Shown here: positions 1 to 7,992 of the stretch, one piece after another | Numbering within the stretch: the first letter of the stretch is position 1 | How the letters are laid out: every line of letters starts with the position of its first letter | NCBI GenBank assembly: GCA_017452895.1 | Contig: JAFTLE010000039.1 | Span: 1-35,766, forward strand | DNA: 35,766 nt | Source of the DNA: Clostridia bacterium | Lineage (GTDB): Bacteria; Bacillota; Clostridia; Oscillospirales; CAG-272 | Direction: 5' to 3' | Notes under the pieces: model-generated | Database searches by the model: none | What the model was told of the DNA's origin: nothing | What the model saw: the letters and a program-made list of their open reading frames with translations, nothing else | Program-made: the position numbers and the translations under genes

Positions 1-239
1 AGCACTGATACGCCCGATGCGGGCTGTGACGAGGATGTCAGCTCCGCGAGGATCGGGAAAAAGACCGCCTCGGTCTTCCCTGATGCGGTTGCCGATGAAA
101 GCAACAGATTGTGATCAGTCTCAAGGATCGTCCTTGCCGCCTCCAGCTGTACGGGGCGCAGAGACGACCAGCCGCGGGCGTAAATATAGTCCTGTATAAA
201 AGGGGGAAATTTAGCAAACAGCCTTTCTGCCTCAGTCAT
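1..239 (-). CDS. DEAD/DEAH helicase, Lhr/BrxHI-like, N-terminal part only
   Basis: This is the 5' part of a gene that leaves the window at base 1; 79 codons are visible. The ATG at 239-237 follows an ACGGAGG-type ribosome binding site with suitable spacing. The visible protein has the layout of a superfamily 2 helicase N-terminus: a Q-motif-like stretch (SLRPVQLEAARTIL, about residues 25-38) and then motif I, SATASGKTEA, around residues 48-57, followed by FFPIL. The ASGKTEA form of motif I is typical of Lhr-type helicases, including the BrxHI helicases found with BREX genes. It begins 24 bases after the ATPase gene, in the same orientation, so the two are almost certainly co-transcribed. The predicted role is ATP-driven unwinding or translocation on nucleic acid as part of the three-gene module. 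Family assignment is good; the exact subfamily cannot be settled from this fragment. Confidence 0.85.
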   Translation of the reverse strand, partial: MTEAERLFAKFPPFIQDYIYARGWSSLRPVQLEAARTILETDHNLLLSSATASGKTEAVFFPILAELTSSSQPASGVSV

Positions 240-263
240 ACCTGCCTCCGTTTTTACCGTCGA

Positions 264-1601
264 TCAAAATTCAAAATCCGAAAGATCCACGTCCCTCTTT
301 GCGGGCTTCTCGGGCGTCGCTTCACGCGATGCTGTGTCAGCCGCCATCAGGCTGTCAAAGCTCTCCTTTTGATTACTTTGCAAAATATTGAGAAGCATCA
401 GAAAATCCCTAATGATCTCACGCGGGGTCACAAGCTCCTCTGCCCCCGCACGCGCAAGCGCCGCCGAAAGGAAACGCTGCATTTCAGCACCGCCGACCCG
501 CGGCTCTCTCGCATTTTGCATGGCATGTAGCTTTGTAATTCTCGCAAGCAGTGCAAGCAGCTCGTTGTCGGAGAGACGGCGCAGACGGATCACGGGCGAG
601 GAAAGGTCAGTGTACCCCATCTCATAAAAGCGTCCGTCGGTCAGTCTGCTGCGCAATGCCTCATAGCTGAAAAGTCCGCGGCGCGTGTCCTCAAGAAATT
701 GCGGCGTACCGCCGAAGAACATACCAAGATACGGCGCACGCCCCTGCAAAACGTCATTGAAGATCGACAGGAGCTTTTCATAGTTGTTTTCACGGGAAAT
801 GCGATTCGGGATCTTGTACAGATTGATGCATTCGTCAATATAAAGAATGAGTCCGCGATATCCAAGACGCACCGACAGAAGCGACCACAGCTTAATAAAG
901 TCATACCAGTTTTCGTCGCCGATCACCGTGCTGACCGAAAATCCAAGTGCGTTTTTCGCCTCAGTCTTTCCCGAAAATTCGCCGCGCAGATAGCGCAGAC
1001 AAGCACTCTTTTTATCGTTGTCATCAGCGATCGATGCAAGATAATACTCTGACAGAACGCGTGCAAAATCAAATCCGCCGACACCGCCCTCGAGCTCGGA
1101 GAGCGTTTTGTAGATCTCCTTTTTCAGCTCGGATGAAAAGCGTTCGTCCTCCGGGAAAACACCGTTTGCCGCCAAGGCGGAGCAAAGACGCGCATAATGC
1201 CTTGACAAAACAACGGGCAGAGCGCCGCCGTCCGGCGATGCCTTTGATGCGAGATTTCGGATCAGCTCACGGTAGGTCGCAAGACCGCATCCGTTGCCGC
1301 CGCAAAGACGGCGCTCGGGCGACAGATCGGCATCTGCTGTCAGAAAATCGCGATCAAGCGCAAAGCCGCGCACCAGCTGAAGCAAAAAGCTCTTGCCGCT
1401 TCCGTATCTGCCGATGATAAAGCGGATCGCAGATCCGCCCTCCTCCACCGAAGCCAGATTGGAAAGAAGCGCCGCGACCTCCTCCTGTCGGCCGATCGCG
1501 ATATAAGGCGCGCCCGCGCGCGGTACAACGCCCGCATTGAGAGAATTGATCAAGGTGTTCAGGATCCTTTTCGGAACCTTTACTTCATTCCACTGATCCA
1601 T
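264..1601 (-). CDS. BrxD-like P-loop ATPase (DUF2791-type)
   Basis: A 445-residue ATP-binding protein. The Walker A motif GRYGSGKS lies at residues 64-71 and the Walker B motif LILYIDE at 251-257. A later block around 293-320 (FFGGTP, then RRGLFSYEALRSRL) matches what I remember of the sensor/arginine region in the DUF2791 family, which includes the BREX protein BrxD. The start ATG lies inside the end of the upstream TerB-domain gene (22-base overlap), so translation is probably coupled. The helicase gene follows directly. In type 2 BREX loci BrxD is paired with the helicase BrxHI; here the same pair is joined to a TerB-domain protein instead of the usual pglX, pglZ and brxC genes, none of which is in view. 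The role is inferred: nucleotide-dependent partner or loader for the helicase. The charged C-terminal tail (about 420-445) looks disordered. Confidence 0.85.
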   Translation of the reverse strand: MDQWNEVKVPKRILNTLINSLNAGVVPRAGAPYIAIGRQEEVAALLSNLASVEEGGSAIRFIIGRYGSGKSFLLQLVRGFALDRDFLTADADLSPERRLCGGNGCGLATYRELIRNLASKASPDGGALPVVLSRHYARLCSALAANGVFPEDERFSSELKKEIYKTLSELEGGVGGFDFARVLSEYYLASIADDNDKKSACLRYLRGEFSGKTEAKNALGFSVSTVIGDENWYDFIKLWSLLSVRLGYRGLILYIDECINLYKIPNRISRENNYEKLLSIFNDVLQGRAPYLGMFFGGTPQFLEDTRRGLFSYEALRSRLTDGRFYEMGYTDLSSPVIRLRRLSDNELLALLARITKLHAMQNAREPRVGGAEMQRFLSAALARAGAEELVTPREIIRDFLMLLNILQSNQKESFDSLMAADTASREATPEKPAKRDVDLSDFEF

Positions 1602-3157
1602 TGCCGTATCTCCTCCTCATAGTCCTCTGTAATTGCGTAGCTCTCGCCGTCAAAAGCAAGAACCACGTCTCCGATATCCGACAAGAGCGAAAGCTCGTTG
1701 ATATGCTCAAAGAGTGTCTCGGGCGACAGTTCTGCTTTGCGTGCCGCGGCAATTGCCTCCGTCGGCCTCCGCTGTAGCAGCAAGCTCAAAAACTCCTTTT
1801 CCTGTGCACTCAGCACTCTGCTCGCGCGGTCAGGAGCAGACTCATCCTCCTGTGGGGCTGCGGCGTTTGTATCCGCAAGGAGCTCCTCATCGGGAATCAA
1901 TAGCTTTGTGACGTCCCAGGAATTCGATTCGATCCTCGAAGCCTCGGCAAAATCCGTTATGCCCGCGGGCGCATCGTAAAATGCCTCATAGGCCGGGGGC
2001 ACCTTTGCCGGAGAGGTTTTCTTTTTCACGGAATGCGATGCAAAATACGCATCGATCAAACGGCGCAGCTCCGACGGCAGAAACGTCGGCACCGAAAGAC
2101 GCGAGCGCAAGGAAAGCTGTGCGCGCAAGCAGTTTTCGGCATACTTTACCGCCGCCGTCACCGTCGCGCGGACCGTGCTCATATGCGAAAAGGCGTAGCC
2201 GCAAACGGTAAGAGTACACTTCGTCTCCCCCGCGCAGAGCGCACCGAGAAAGGCAGAATGCGTTGATATCACGGATGCGTTTTCACCGTAGCGGATCAGG
2301 CCGCTGTCAAAAAGCTCGTGCAGCACGGGTGACATAGCGTGCGGCAAATGCTCGTGAAACAGCTCGCTATATTCCTCAGCATAGCGACTGCTCTGCCAAT
2401 CGTATTCCGATAAGAGTGCCAAAAGCCCCAAGATCCTGCTATCGGATAGCGTAGACTCACCCCAAAGATAAAATTCCTTCAGGCTCGCATTCTCAAGAAC
2501 GGTCGGTAAAAAGGGGCGTAGCTCTGCATGTGGGCAGGGGACGGCGTGCACAAGACAGTAGTCGGCAAGCCACACCGCCATATACTTATTGATCTTCGGC
2601 ATCTTCTGACGGTAGGCCGCCCAGATCCGCGCCAAAAGCAACGCCCCCTGTGTGGGTGAGATCACGTCGGGCAGATTAATGATCTCATACACGTAAAGCC
2701 AAAAATAACTGCAATCGCAGGGCAGATACTCCTGCCGCTCAGCACAGCTCCGCCACCAAAGATAGTATTTCTTCTGCGCCTCGTTCATCTGGCGATATTG
2801 CGGCGCGTAGGAAAAGAAGGAAACGAAGGGAGCCTCCTCTGCCCCCAGTCCCCGCCAAGCGGCGGCATCCTGCCGAAAATCAGCGTAAAAGCCGTAGCGA
2901 TTTTCCCGACGGGTGACGGTAACCGACGTGATCAGGGAATTATCGGTCGGCTGATAGGTGCTGCTATTTTTCGTCTGCCCGACTTCAAGGGAAAGATCGC
3001 ATTCCTTGACCGCTACGGGATTCTCCGTGCCGACGTCGGCTACGACCTCCACCATCCTCGGACCTGCCGAAAAGGAGGAAAGGGGCTTTTTTACCTTTTT
3101 GGGCATCAGCGAGCCGATGTCCCAAAACGCGTCAAGATCGTCGAATCCGGATGCCAT
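1580..3157 (-). CDS. TerB_N / TerB_C domain protein
   Basis: A 525-residue protein, the first gene of the three-gene module. The N-terminus carries a short FWDIGSL motif (residues 11-17) of a kind often seen at the start of TerB_N proteins. A TerB_N-like region rich in aromatic residues (YYLWWRSCAERQEYLPCD, about 165-185) and helices follows. A linker with low-complexity acidic and alanine residues precedes a C-terminal segment (about 440-525) resembling TerB_C. A central TerB domain could not be clearly recognised. TerB-family domains are associated with tellurite-resistance-type stress systems and with phage or DNA-processing gene sets. The ATG is supported by an AGGAG site 12 bases upstream and by the perfect promoter at 3205-3233. 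No signal peptide or membrane segment is seen, so it is probably cytoplasmic. The molecular function is unknown; scaffold or sensor is a guess. Confidence 0.8.
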   Translation of the reverse strand: MASGFDDLDAFWDIGSLMPKKVKKPLSSFSAGPRMVEVVADVGTENPVAVKECDLSLEVGQTKNSSTYQPTDNSLITSVTVTRRENRYGFYADFRQDAAAWRGLGAEEAPFVSFFSYAPQYRQMNEAQKKYYLWWRSCAERQEYLPCDCSYFWLYVYEIINLPDVISPTQGALLLARIWAAYRQKMPKINKYMAVWLADYCLVHAVPCPHAELRPFLPTVLENASLKEFYLWGESTLSDSRILGLLALLSEYDWQSSRYAEEYSELFHEHLPHAMSPVLHELFDSGLIRYGENASVISTHSAFLGALCAGETKCTLTVCGYAFSHMSTVRATVTAAVKYAENCLRAQLSLRSRLSVPTFLPSELRRLIDAYFASHSVKKKTSPAKVPPAYEAFYDAPAGITDFAEASRIESNSWDVTKLLIPDEELLADTNAAAPQEDESAPDRASRVLSAQEKEFLSLLLQRRPTEAIAAARKAELSPETLFEHINELSLLSDIGDVVLAFDGESYAITEDYEEEIRQWISGMK

Positions 3158-3204
3158 ACAGCCGTCTCACTCCTTTCAAAAACAACAAACATTCTTAGCA
3201 TATT

Positions 3205-3233
3205 ATTATATCATACAAGCCCTGCCTTGTCAA
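3205..3233 (-). promoter_or_regulatory. Perfect-consensus sigma-A promoter of the TerB_N operon
   Basis: On the minus strand there is TTGACA (3233-3228), a 17-base spacer and TATAAT (3210-3205), both hexamers exact. It lies about 48 bases upstream of the TerB-domain start codon and downstream of the lysA terminator, so the module has its own strong, probably constitutive promoter. No operator-like palindrome was seen overlapping it. Confidence 0.88.
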
Positions 3234-3244
3234 TCACTCGGCAA

Positions 3245-3277
3245 ACAAAAAATCCGCGATTTTTCATCGCGGATTTT
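3245..3277 (-). terminator. Intrinsic terminator of the dapA-dapB-lysA operon
   Basis: A perfect 12-bp stem (3249-3260 with 3266-3277) and 5-base loop, followed on the minus strand by a T-rich run. It begins 4 bases after the lysA stop codon and separates the lysine operon from the TerB module. Confidence 0.9.
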
Positions 3278-3281
3278 CAAA

Positions 3282-4577
3282 TTAAAGATCAAGCGCTATG
3301 AGATCCTCAAAGGTCTCCCGCCGTACACCGAGCCTGTCCTCTCCCTTTTCAAGAAGCACAAGCGGCGGTCTTGGAAGTCGGTTATAATTGGATGCCATCG
3401 AATAATTGTAAGCGCCCGTAACCAAAACAGCGAGCAGATCGCCGCGCTCGGGTCTTACGAGGCTGACGTCCTCTTGAATCAGGTCACCGCTCTCACAACA
3501 GCGACCGGCAATCGTTGCAACGAAATTCGGCGCTTCGTTCGCTTTGTTGGCGATCAGTGCGGAATACTCAGACTGATAGAGCGCATACCGCGGATTGTCG
3601 GGCATACCGCCGTCGACGGACACGTAGCTTTTGTATCCCGTAATGGTCTTGACGCTTCCCACCTCGTAGAGCGTTACGCCTGCGTCGGCAACGATGCTAC
3701 GGCCCGGCTCCATCAGGATCTCGGGCATTTTCAAGGAAAACTCCGCACAACGCGCACGGATATGCTCGGCGATAAGTCGGATGTTTTCTGCATAATCGAT
3801 CACGGGATGCCCCTGTACGTAACGCACGCCGAAGCCGCCGCCAAGATTGACGGTCTCTGCCTCAAAGCCGAAGCGATCGCGCATCTGTGCCGAGAAGGCA
3901 AGCATAATGTCGGCCGCATCGCAAAACGGGGTACATTCAAAGATCTGCGAGCCGATGTGACAATGATAGCCGCACAGAATGACATTTTCCGAGTCAAGCG
4001 CGGCTTTTACGATTTCTGCCGCCTGCCCCGTTTCAATCGCGCTTCCGAACTTGGAATCGACCTTTCCCGTCGAGATCTTTTCCTGCGTGTGCGGGTCGAT
4101 CCCCGGGGTCAGGCGCAGAAGAATTCTTTGTCTGACCTTCTTCTCTGCCGCGTAGCCGTTAATCTTCGCAAGCTCCTCGAGGTTGTCCACGATGAAATAG
4201 CCAACACCGCTGTCGATCGCAAGCTCGATATCCGCATCGGTCTTATTATTTCCGTGGAAATATGCACGCTCGAGCGGAAAGCCCGCGGCTGCCGCAGTAT
4301 AAAGCTCACCCGGCGAAACGAGGTCGGTACGCATTCCCTCCTCTGCCGCAATGCGATAGATCCCCTTGAAGGAGAGTGCCTTGCTGGCAAGCAGAGGCCC
4401 TGACGTGCCTCCAAAATATTTCCGCATTGCCTCAATATAAGTACGGCAATTTGCACGCACGCGATCCACGTCAAGCAGATAGAGTGGCGTGCCGTACTTT
4501 TCGGCAAGCTCTACGGTATCAATATCGGCTAAGGTCAAATGCCCTTTTTCATTGATACCCAAATTGTTATGCAACAT
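3282..4577 (-). CDS. lysA: Diaminopimelate decarboxylase
   Basis: A 431-residue PLP enzyme of the fold-III (alanine racemase-like) class that converts meso-diaminopimelate to L-lysine, the last step of the pathway. The PLP lysine is expected at K66 in LLASKALS. Family blocks visible include CGYHCHIGSQI, NLGGGFGVRY, EPGRSIVADAG and CCESGD followed by the usual C-terminal VTGAYNYSMASNYN motif. The length is normal for the family. The ATG has an AAGGCGG site upstream. The gene lies 23 bases after dapB, in the order dapA-dapB-lysA, behind a lysine riboswitch, so the operon makes both DAP for peptidoglycan and lysine for protein, and should be shut down when lysine is abundant. It ends in a strong terminator. 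Confidence 0.97.
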   Translation of the reverse strand: MLHNNLGINEKGHLTLADIDTVELAEKYGTPLYLLDVDRVRANCRTYIEAMRKYFGGTSGPLLASKALSFKGIYRIAAEEGMRTDLVSPGELYTAAAAGFPLERAYFHGNNKTDADIELAIDSGVGYFIVDNLEELAKINGYAAEKKVRQRILLRLTPGIDPHTQEKISTGKVDSKFGSAIETGQAAEIVKAALDSENVILCGYHCHIGSQIFECTPFCDAADIMLAFSAQMRDRFGFEAETVNLGGGFGVRYVQGHPVIDYAENIRLIAEHIRARCAEFSLKMPEILMEPGRSIVADAGVTLYEVGSVKTITGYKSYVSVDGGMPDNPRYALYQSEYSALIANKANEAPNFVATIAGRCCESGDLIQEDVSLVRPERGDLLAVLVTGAYNYSMASNYNRLPRPPLVLLEKGEDRLGVRRETFEDLIALDL

Positions 4578-4600
4578 AAAAAACCGCCTTTAAGTCTTGC

Positions 4601-5335
4601 TTATTTTACCATATCCTGCATAGAATACAGTCCGGGGGTCTGCCCGACTAAGAATTCTGCCGCAACGACAGCCCCTTCCGCAAAGAGGGCGCGACTGTGC
4701 GCCTGATGCTTCAGGGTAATGGTCTCGGTATCCGTACCGATACGCACCTCGTGCTCGCCGACGACGTTGCCCATACGAACGGCGTGAATGCCGATCTCGT
4801 TCTTCTCCCGCTTATGCTGTCCGCCGCGTCCGTAAACGAAGGCGGCATTCTCTCGTACCTCGGAGAGCGTTTTGGCAAGCATCAATGCCGTGCCGCTGGG
4901 AGCATCCAGCTTGCGGTTGTGATGCGTCTCAATAATCTCAATATCGGCATCGGGATAGATCGCCGCCGCACGCTTAGCAAGATCGCAAAGAAGCGCAACG
5001 CCAAGCGACATGTTTGCAGACATAAATACAGGAACCCTGAGGGCAGCATTACGAATCGCCGCGAGCTCGCCGTCAGAGTGTCCCGTGGTTGCGATCACCG
5101 CGGCAATGCCGCGCTTCGTGACGAACTCGGCAAGCTCTGGGGCTGCGGCGTGATTTGAAAAATCAATGATCGCATCCGCCGTCTCAGTAACGGCATCGAG
5201 TGAATTCAGAATGCCGTCCTCGTTTGCGAATTTATCAACGGCGGCGGCAAGCGTCGCACCGCGATACCCCTCACGCAGAAGGCGAACAAGCTCACGCCCC
5301 ATGCGCCCTGCGGCACCGTTTACAATCACCCTCAT
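4601..5335 (-). CDS. dapB: 4-Hydroxy-tetrahydrodipicolinate reductase
   Basis: A 244-residue NAD(P)H-dependent reductase that makes tetrahydrodipicolinate from the DapA product. The N-terminal Rossmann loop NGAAGRMGREL (about residues 5-15) and the catalytic block ETHHNRKLDAPSGTAL are present, with the histidine pair and lysine expected of DapB. It is slightly shorter than the enterobacterial protein, as is common in Firmicutes. The start ATG is one base after the dapA stop codon, indicating translational coupling, and lysA follows 23 bases downstream. Expression should follow the lysine riboswitch ahead of dapA. Confidence 0.97.
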   Translation of the reverse strand: MRVIVNGAAGRMGRELVRLLREGYRGATLAAAVDKFANEDGILNSLDAVTETADAIIDFSNHAAAPELAEFVTKRGIAAVIATTGHSDGELAAIRNAALRVPVFMSANMSLGVALLCDLAKRAAAIYPDADIEIIETHHNRKLDAPSGTALMLAKTLSEVRENAAFVYGRGGQHKREKNEIGIHAVRMGNVVGEHEVRIGTDTETITLKHQAHSRALFAEGAVVAAEFLVGQTPGLYSMQDMVK

Positions 5336-5336
5336 A

Positions 5337-6227
5337 TTACACCTTCAATCCCTGCTCACGCATAGCGGAAAGCAGGTACTCGTAATGATCGTCCTCCATC
5401 GGCGTCAGCGGCAGGCGCAGATAATTCTTGCAATATCCCATTGCCGCCATTGCTGCCTTTACGGGGATCGGATTGACCTCGCAGAAGAGCGCGTCGATCA
5501 GTCGATGATACTTACACTGAAGCTCAGCCGCCCCTGCAGTATCTCCGCGGAAAAAGCGCTCGCAGATCTCCACAGTCTGCCGCGGGAGAACGTTTGACAA
5601 AACCGAAATAACGCCAACGCCGCCAAGCGCAAGAAGCGGGGTGATCTGGTCGTCGTTGCCCGAATAAAGGTCGAGCTTTCCGCGCACGCGCGCAACCGTC
5701 TCAACGATCTTTGAAATATTTCCGTTTGCTTCCTTGATGCCGACGATATTCGGATGCTCGGCAAGTGCCTCGTAGGTCGCAGGCTCGATGTTCACGCCCG
5801 TGCGCGAGGGAACGTTATAAAGAATGATCGGCTTCTCACTGTAATCCGCGATCTCGGTATACATCTTGTAAAGCCCCTTTTGCGTTGCCTTATTGTAGTA
5901 CGGCGTTACGACCAGCATTGCGTCCGCCCCTGCCTCGTTTGCACAGCGCACAAGATCAAGTGCATAAGCGGTATCGTTCGAGCCCGTCCCCGCGATCACG
6001 GGAACGCGGTGATTTACGACCTTCGCCGCAAAGGCGATCGCATCGCGGTGCTCGTCGTCGCTGAGCGTCGATGCCTCGCCCGTCGTTCCGCAAATAACAA
6101 GACCGTTGATGCCGGAATCGATCTGCCAGTTGATCAGTCTTTCAAATTCATCGTAATTGATCCCGTTTTCGTCAAGCGGCGTAATCAGTGCCGTTGCAAC
6201 ACCCTTAAAAATCGTTTGCTTTTCCAT
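5337..6227 (-). CDS. dapA: 4-Hydroxy-tetrahydrodipicolinate synthase
   Basis: A 296-residue class I aldolase that condenses pyruvate with aspartate semialdehyde, the committed step of the DAP/lysine pathway. The Schiff-base lysine is K165 in GIKEANGN, the catalytic tyrosine is Y137 in LYNVPSRTG, and the GTTGE loop is at 47-51. I place the start at 6227, where AAAGGA precedes the ATG. The open frame continues to an upstream ATG at 6317, but that codon lies inside a terminator-like hairpin of the riboswitch expression platform and its product would carry an unrelated 30-residue extension. The gene heads the dapA-dapB-lysA operon. Confidence 0.97.
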   Translation of the reverse strand: MEKQTIFKGVATALITPLDENGINYDEFERLINWQIDSGINGLVICGTTGEASTLSDDEHRDAIAFAAKVVNHRVPVIAGTGSNDTAYALDLVRCANEAGADAMLVVTPYYNKATQKGLYKMYTEIADYSEKPIILYNVPSRTGVNIEPATYEALAEHPNIVGIKEANGNISKIVETVARVRGKLDLYSGNDDQITPLLALGGVGVISVLSNVLPRQTVEICERFFRGDTAGAAELQCKYHRLIDALFCEVNPIPVKAAMAAMGYCKNYLRLPLTPMEDDHYEYLLSAMREQGLKV

Positions 6228-6262
6228 AATTAAGATCCTTTCTTTTCTCGGTAGGAATTTCG

Positions 6263-6331
6263 GAAAGAAAATAAAAAGCCACCTAACGGCGGCATAGAAT
6301 TCCGATAAAAAGTCCATCCTGCGACAGACTT
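6263..6331 (-). terminator. Two terminator-like hairpins of the lysine riboswitch
   Basis: Downstream of the aptamer on the minus strand there are two hairpins with T-rich tails. The first has a 9-bp stem (including G-T pairs) and GCAG loop (6331-6310), followed by TTTA. The second is GCCGCC-GTTA-GGTGGC (6293-6278) followed by a long T-rich tail. Either or both could stop transcription before dapA when lysine is bound. The competing antiterminator pairing was not resolved by eye. Confidence 0.7.
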
Positions 6332-6337
6332 AAAATC

Positions 6338-6497
6338 AAGATAGCTCTCCGCAAAAAGCGACAGTCCGAGGGATCTTATTCCCAGAGACCAGCGCAGCCG
6401 CGCGCCCGCGTCTGCCTTCGGCACCTACACCTTTCCTCCCGACAACGAGTGCGAATCTTACATCGGGGCTACTGATTGCACAATGCACCTCTACCGT
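6338..6497 (-). ncRNA. Lysine riboswitch (L box) aptamer
   Basis: The minus-strand leader of dapA carries the conserved L-box blocks in order: AGAGGTGC (6492-6485), then CAGTA, GGGAGGAAAGGTG near 6440, GCCGAAGG near 6421, GCTGG, GGACTGTC and finally GGAGAGCTATC ending at 6340. The closing P1 stem pairs GGTAG (6495-6491) with CTATC (6344-6340). The aptamer starts only about a dozen bases after the -10 box. Lysine riboswitches in Firmicutes usually act by premature termination, which fits the hairpins that follow. The target operon, dapA-dapB-lysA, is a known L-box target type. Confidence 0.93.
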
Positions 6498-6507
6498 TAT
6501 TATTCAC

Positions 6508-6536
6508 ATCATAACATAAAAGCGTGGGGTTGTCAA
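6508..6536 (-). promoter_or_regulatory. Sigma-A promoter of the dapA operon
   Basis: Minus strand TTGACA (6536-6531), 17-base spacer, TATGAT (6513-6508; five of six consensus bases). The predicted transcript starts just upstream of the lysine riboswitch P1 stem. Confidence 0.85.
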
Positions 6537-6582
6537 GATGTTTTTACAAACCAGACACCCCATTTTGCACTTTTTTGATCTT

Positions 6583-7926
6583 TTATAAATGCTTTTTCGC
6601 TTTCAGCATTCCGATCAAGGCATCCTTGTCGTTTTCGCAACTGCCTTCAAGCACCGCATCAAATGCAATTCTCAAAAGTTCGCCAAGACGTTTTCCGGGC
6701 GGCACGCCAAGAGCGATCAGATCGTTGCCGCTGAGCGCCATCGAGTGCATCGAGAAGCATTCGCCGTCTGCAACCACCTTACGGATGCAGGCCTCAAGCG
6801 CATCGATCTCGGACTGTCGGCATCGCCATTCCGCACTCTGTGCAAGATTGTCCGCACGCTTGAGAAGGCAAAGATCGAAGAGGTTTTCCTCCCCGAGCTT
6901 TGCAAGATACCGCCGCGCGCTCTTTTCCTCTGCGGCGATCGGCACGTCGTGGTATTTCACCAGGGTCAGCACGCGTTTTTTCGTCAGACTATCGACCTTC
7001 AGGCGCGAGAGGATCGCGTCACAGATCGCTTCGCTTTCCTCGGCGTGTCCGTAAAAATGCCCTTCACCGCTTGCATCCTGCGTAAAGCAGCGGGGTTTTC
7101 CAACGTCATGCAAAAGCCCCGCCAAACGCAAATACGGCTTTGGCGAAAGATTCTCCATCGCAATCAGCGAGTGCGTCAGCACGTCATAGCAATGATGCCT
7201 GTTTTTCTGATCGAAGCCCTTCATTGTTAAGAGCTCGGGCAAAACGACACCTAAAACGTCTGTATATCCCGAAATAATCTGCCCTGCATAACGACCACAA
7301 ATTAGTTTGAAAAGCTCCTCTCGGATCCGCTCGGCAGAGATCGAATTCAAAAGCGCCGCCTTGCGACGGAGTGCCGACGAGGTAGCCTCCTCGATCTCAA
7401 ATCCAAGCACCGCGGCAAAGCGCAAGCCGCGTAAGATGCGGAGCGCGTCCTCCTCAAAACGCACGTCGGGATCCCCAACCGCACGGATCAGCCGCGCCTC
7501 AATATCGGAACAGCCGCCAAAGCTGTCGCGCACGTTTCCGTCGACATCCATCGCAATCGCATTCATTGTAAAATCACGCCGTGCGGCATCCTCGCGCAAA
7601 TTCCGCGTAAAGCTCACGCTCGTCGGGTGACGGTTGTCCTCGTACGCACCGTCGACGCGGTAGGTCGTGATCTCGATCGGCATAGAGTTGACAATCACGG
7701 TCAGGGTTCCGTGGCGGATCCCCGTTTCGATCACCTTGTAATCAGCGAAGACTGCCATCATTTCCTCGGGGGTCGCATCCGTTGTCAGATCGAAATCGTG
7801 CGGCCGCACATGCATCAGGTGATCGCGCACACATCCGCCGATCAAATAAACCTCGTATCCTTCGCGCCGCAGAGTTTTCATGGCAATTCTGACGGAATCG
7901 GGTATTTGTATTCTATCCTGTTGCAT
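6583..7926 (-). CDS. cca: CCA-adding tRNA nucleotidyltransferase with HD domain
   Basis: A 447-residue class II nucleotidyltransferase that builds or repairs the 3' CCA end of tRNAs. Motif A shows GGCVRD (30-35) and the metal-binding DFD pair at D44 and D46. The RRDFTMNAIA block at about 116-125 and the EEDALRILRGLRFA block at about 158-171 are family signatures. A C-terminal HD phosphohydrolase domain is present (HHCYDVL, then LLHDVGKP with HD at 273-274), so this is the long HD-containing form. The ATG is preceded by a GGGGGTG site and by a promoter at 7950-7978. It is transcribed away from murC, which ends 66 bases upstream. An enzyme that adds only part of CCA cannot be excluded from sequence alone. 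Confidence 0.95.
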   Translation of the reverse strand: MQQDRIQIPDSVRIAMKTLRREGYEVYLIGGCVRDHLMHVRPHDFDLTTDATPEEMMAVFADYKVIETGIRHGTLTVIVNSMPIEITTYRVDGAYEDNRHPTSVSFTRNLREDAARRDFTMNAIAMDVDGNVRDSFGGCSDIEARLIRAVGDPDVRFEEDALRILRGLRFAAVLGFEIEEATSSALRRKAALLNSISAERIREELFKLICGRYAGQIISGYTDVLGVVLPELLTMKGFDQKNRHHCYDVLTHSLIAMENLSPKPYLRLAGLLHDVGKPRCFTQDASGEGHFYGHAEESEAICDAILSRLKVDSLTKKRVLTLVKYHDVPIAAEEKSARRYLAKLGEENLFDLCLLKRADNLAQSAEWRCRQSEIDALEACIRKVVADGECFSMHSMALSGNDLIALGVPPGKRLGELLRIAFDAVLEGSCENDKDALIGMLKAKKHL

Positions 7927-7949
7927 TTTTTCACCCCCTGAACGCTTCT

Positions 7950-7978
7950 ATTTTAGCATAAAGATTTTTCTTTTGCAA
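7950..7978 (-). promoter_or_regulatory. Probable sigma-A promoter of cca
   Basis: Minus strand TTGCAA (7978-7973), 17-base spacer, TAAAAT (7955-7950), about 24 bases before the cca start. The -35 box is a partial match (four of six). Confidence 0.6.
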
Positions 7979-7992
7979 CAGGGGTTTTGAAT

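Noticed and set aside
2958..4403. Long plus-strand open frame (481 codons) opposite lysA and the TerB gene
   Set aside because: It is antisense to a clear lysA and to the TerB promoter region, shows no recognisable domain and has no ribosome site; it is a shadow.
6228..6317. N-terminal extension of DapA from an ATG at 6317
   Set aside because: The codon is inside the riboswitch terminator-like hairpin and the added residues are not family-like; the ATG at 6227 has a proper ribosome site.
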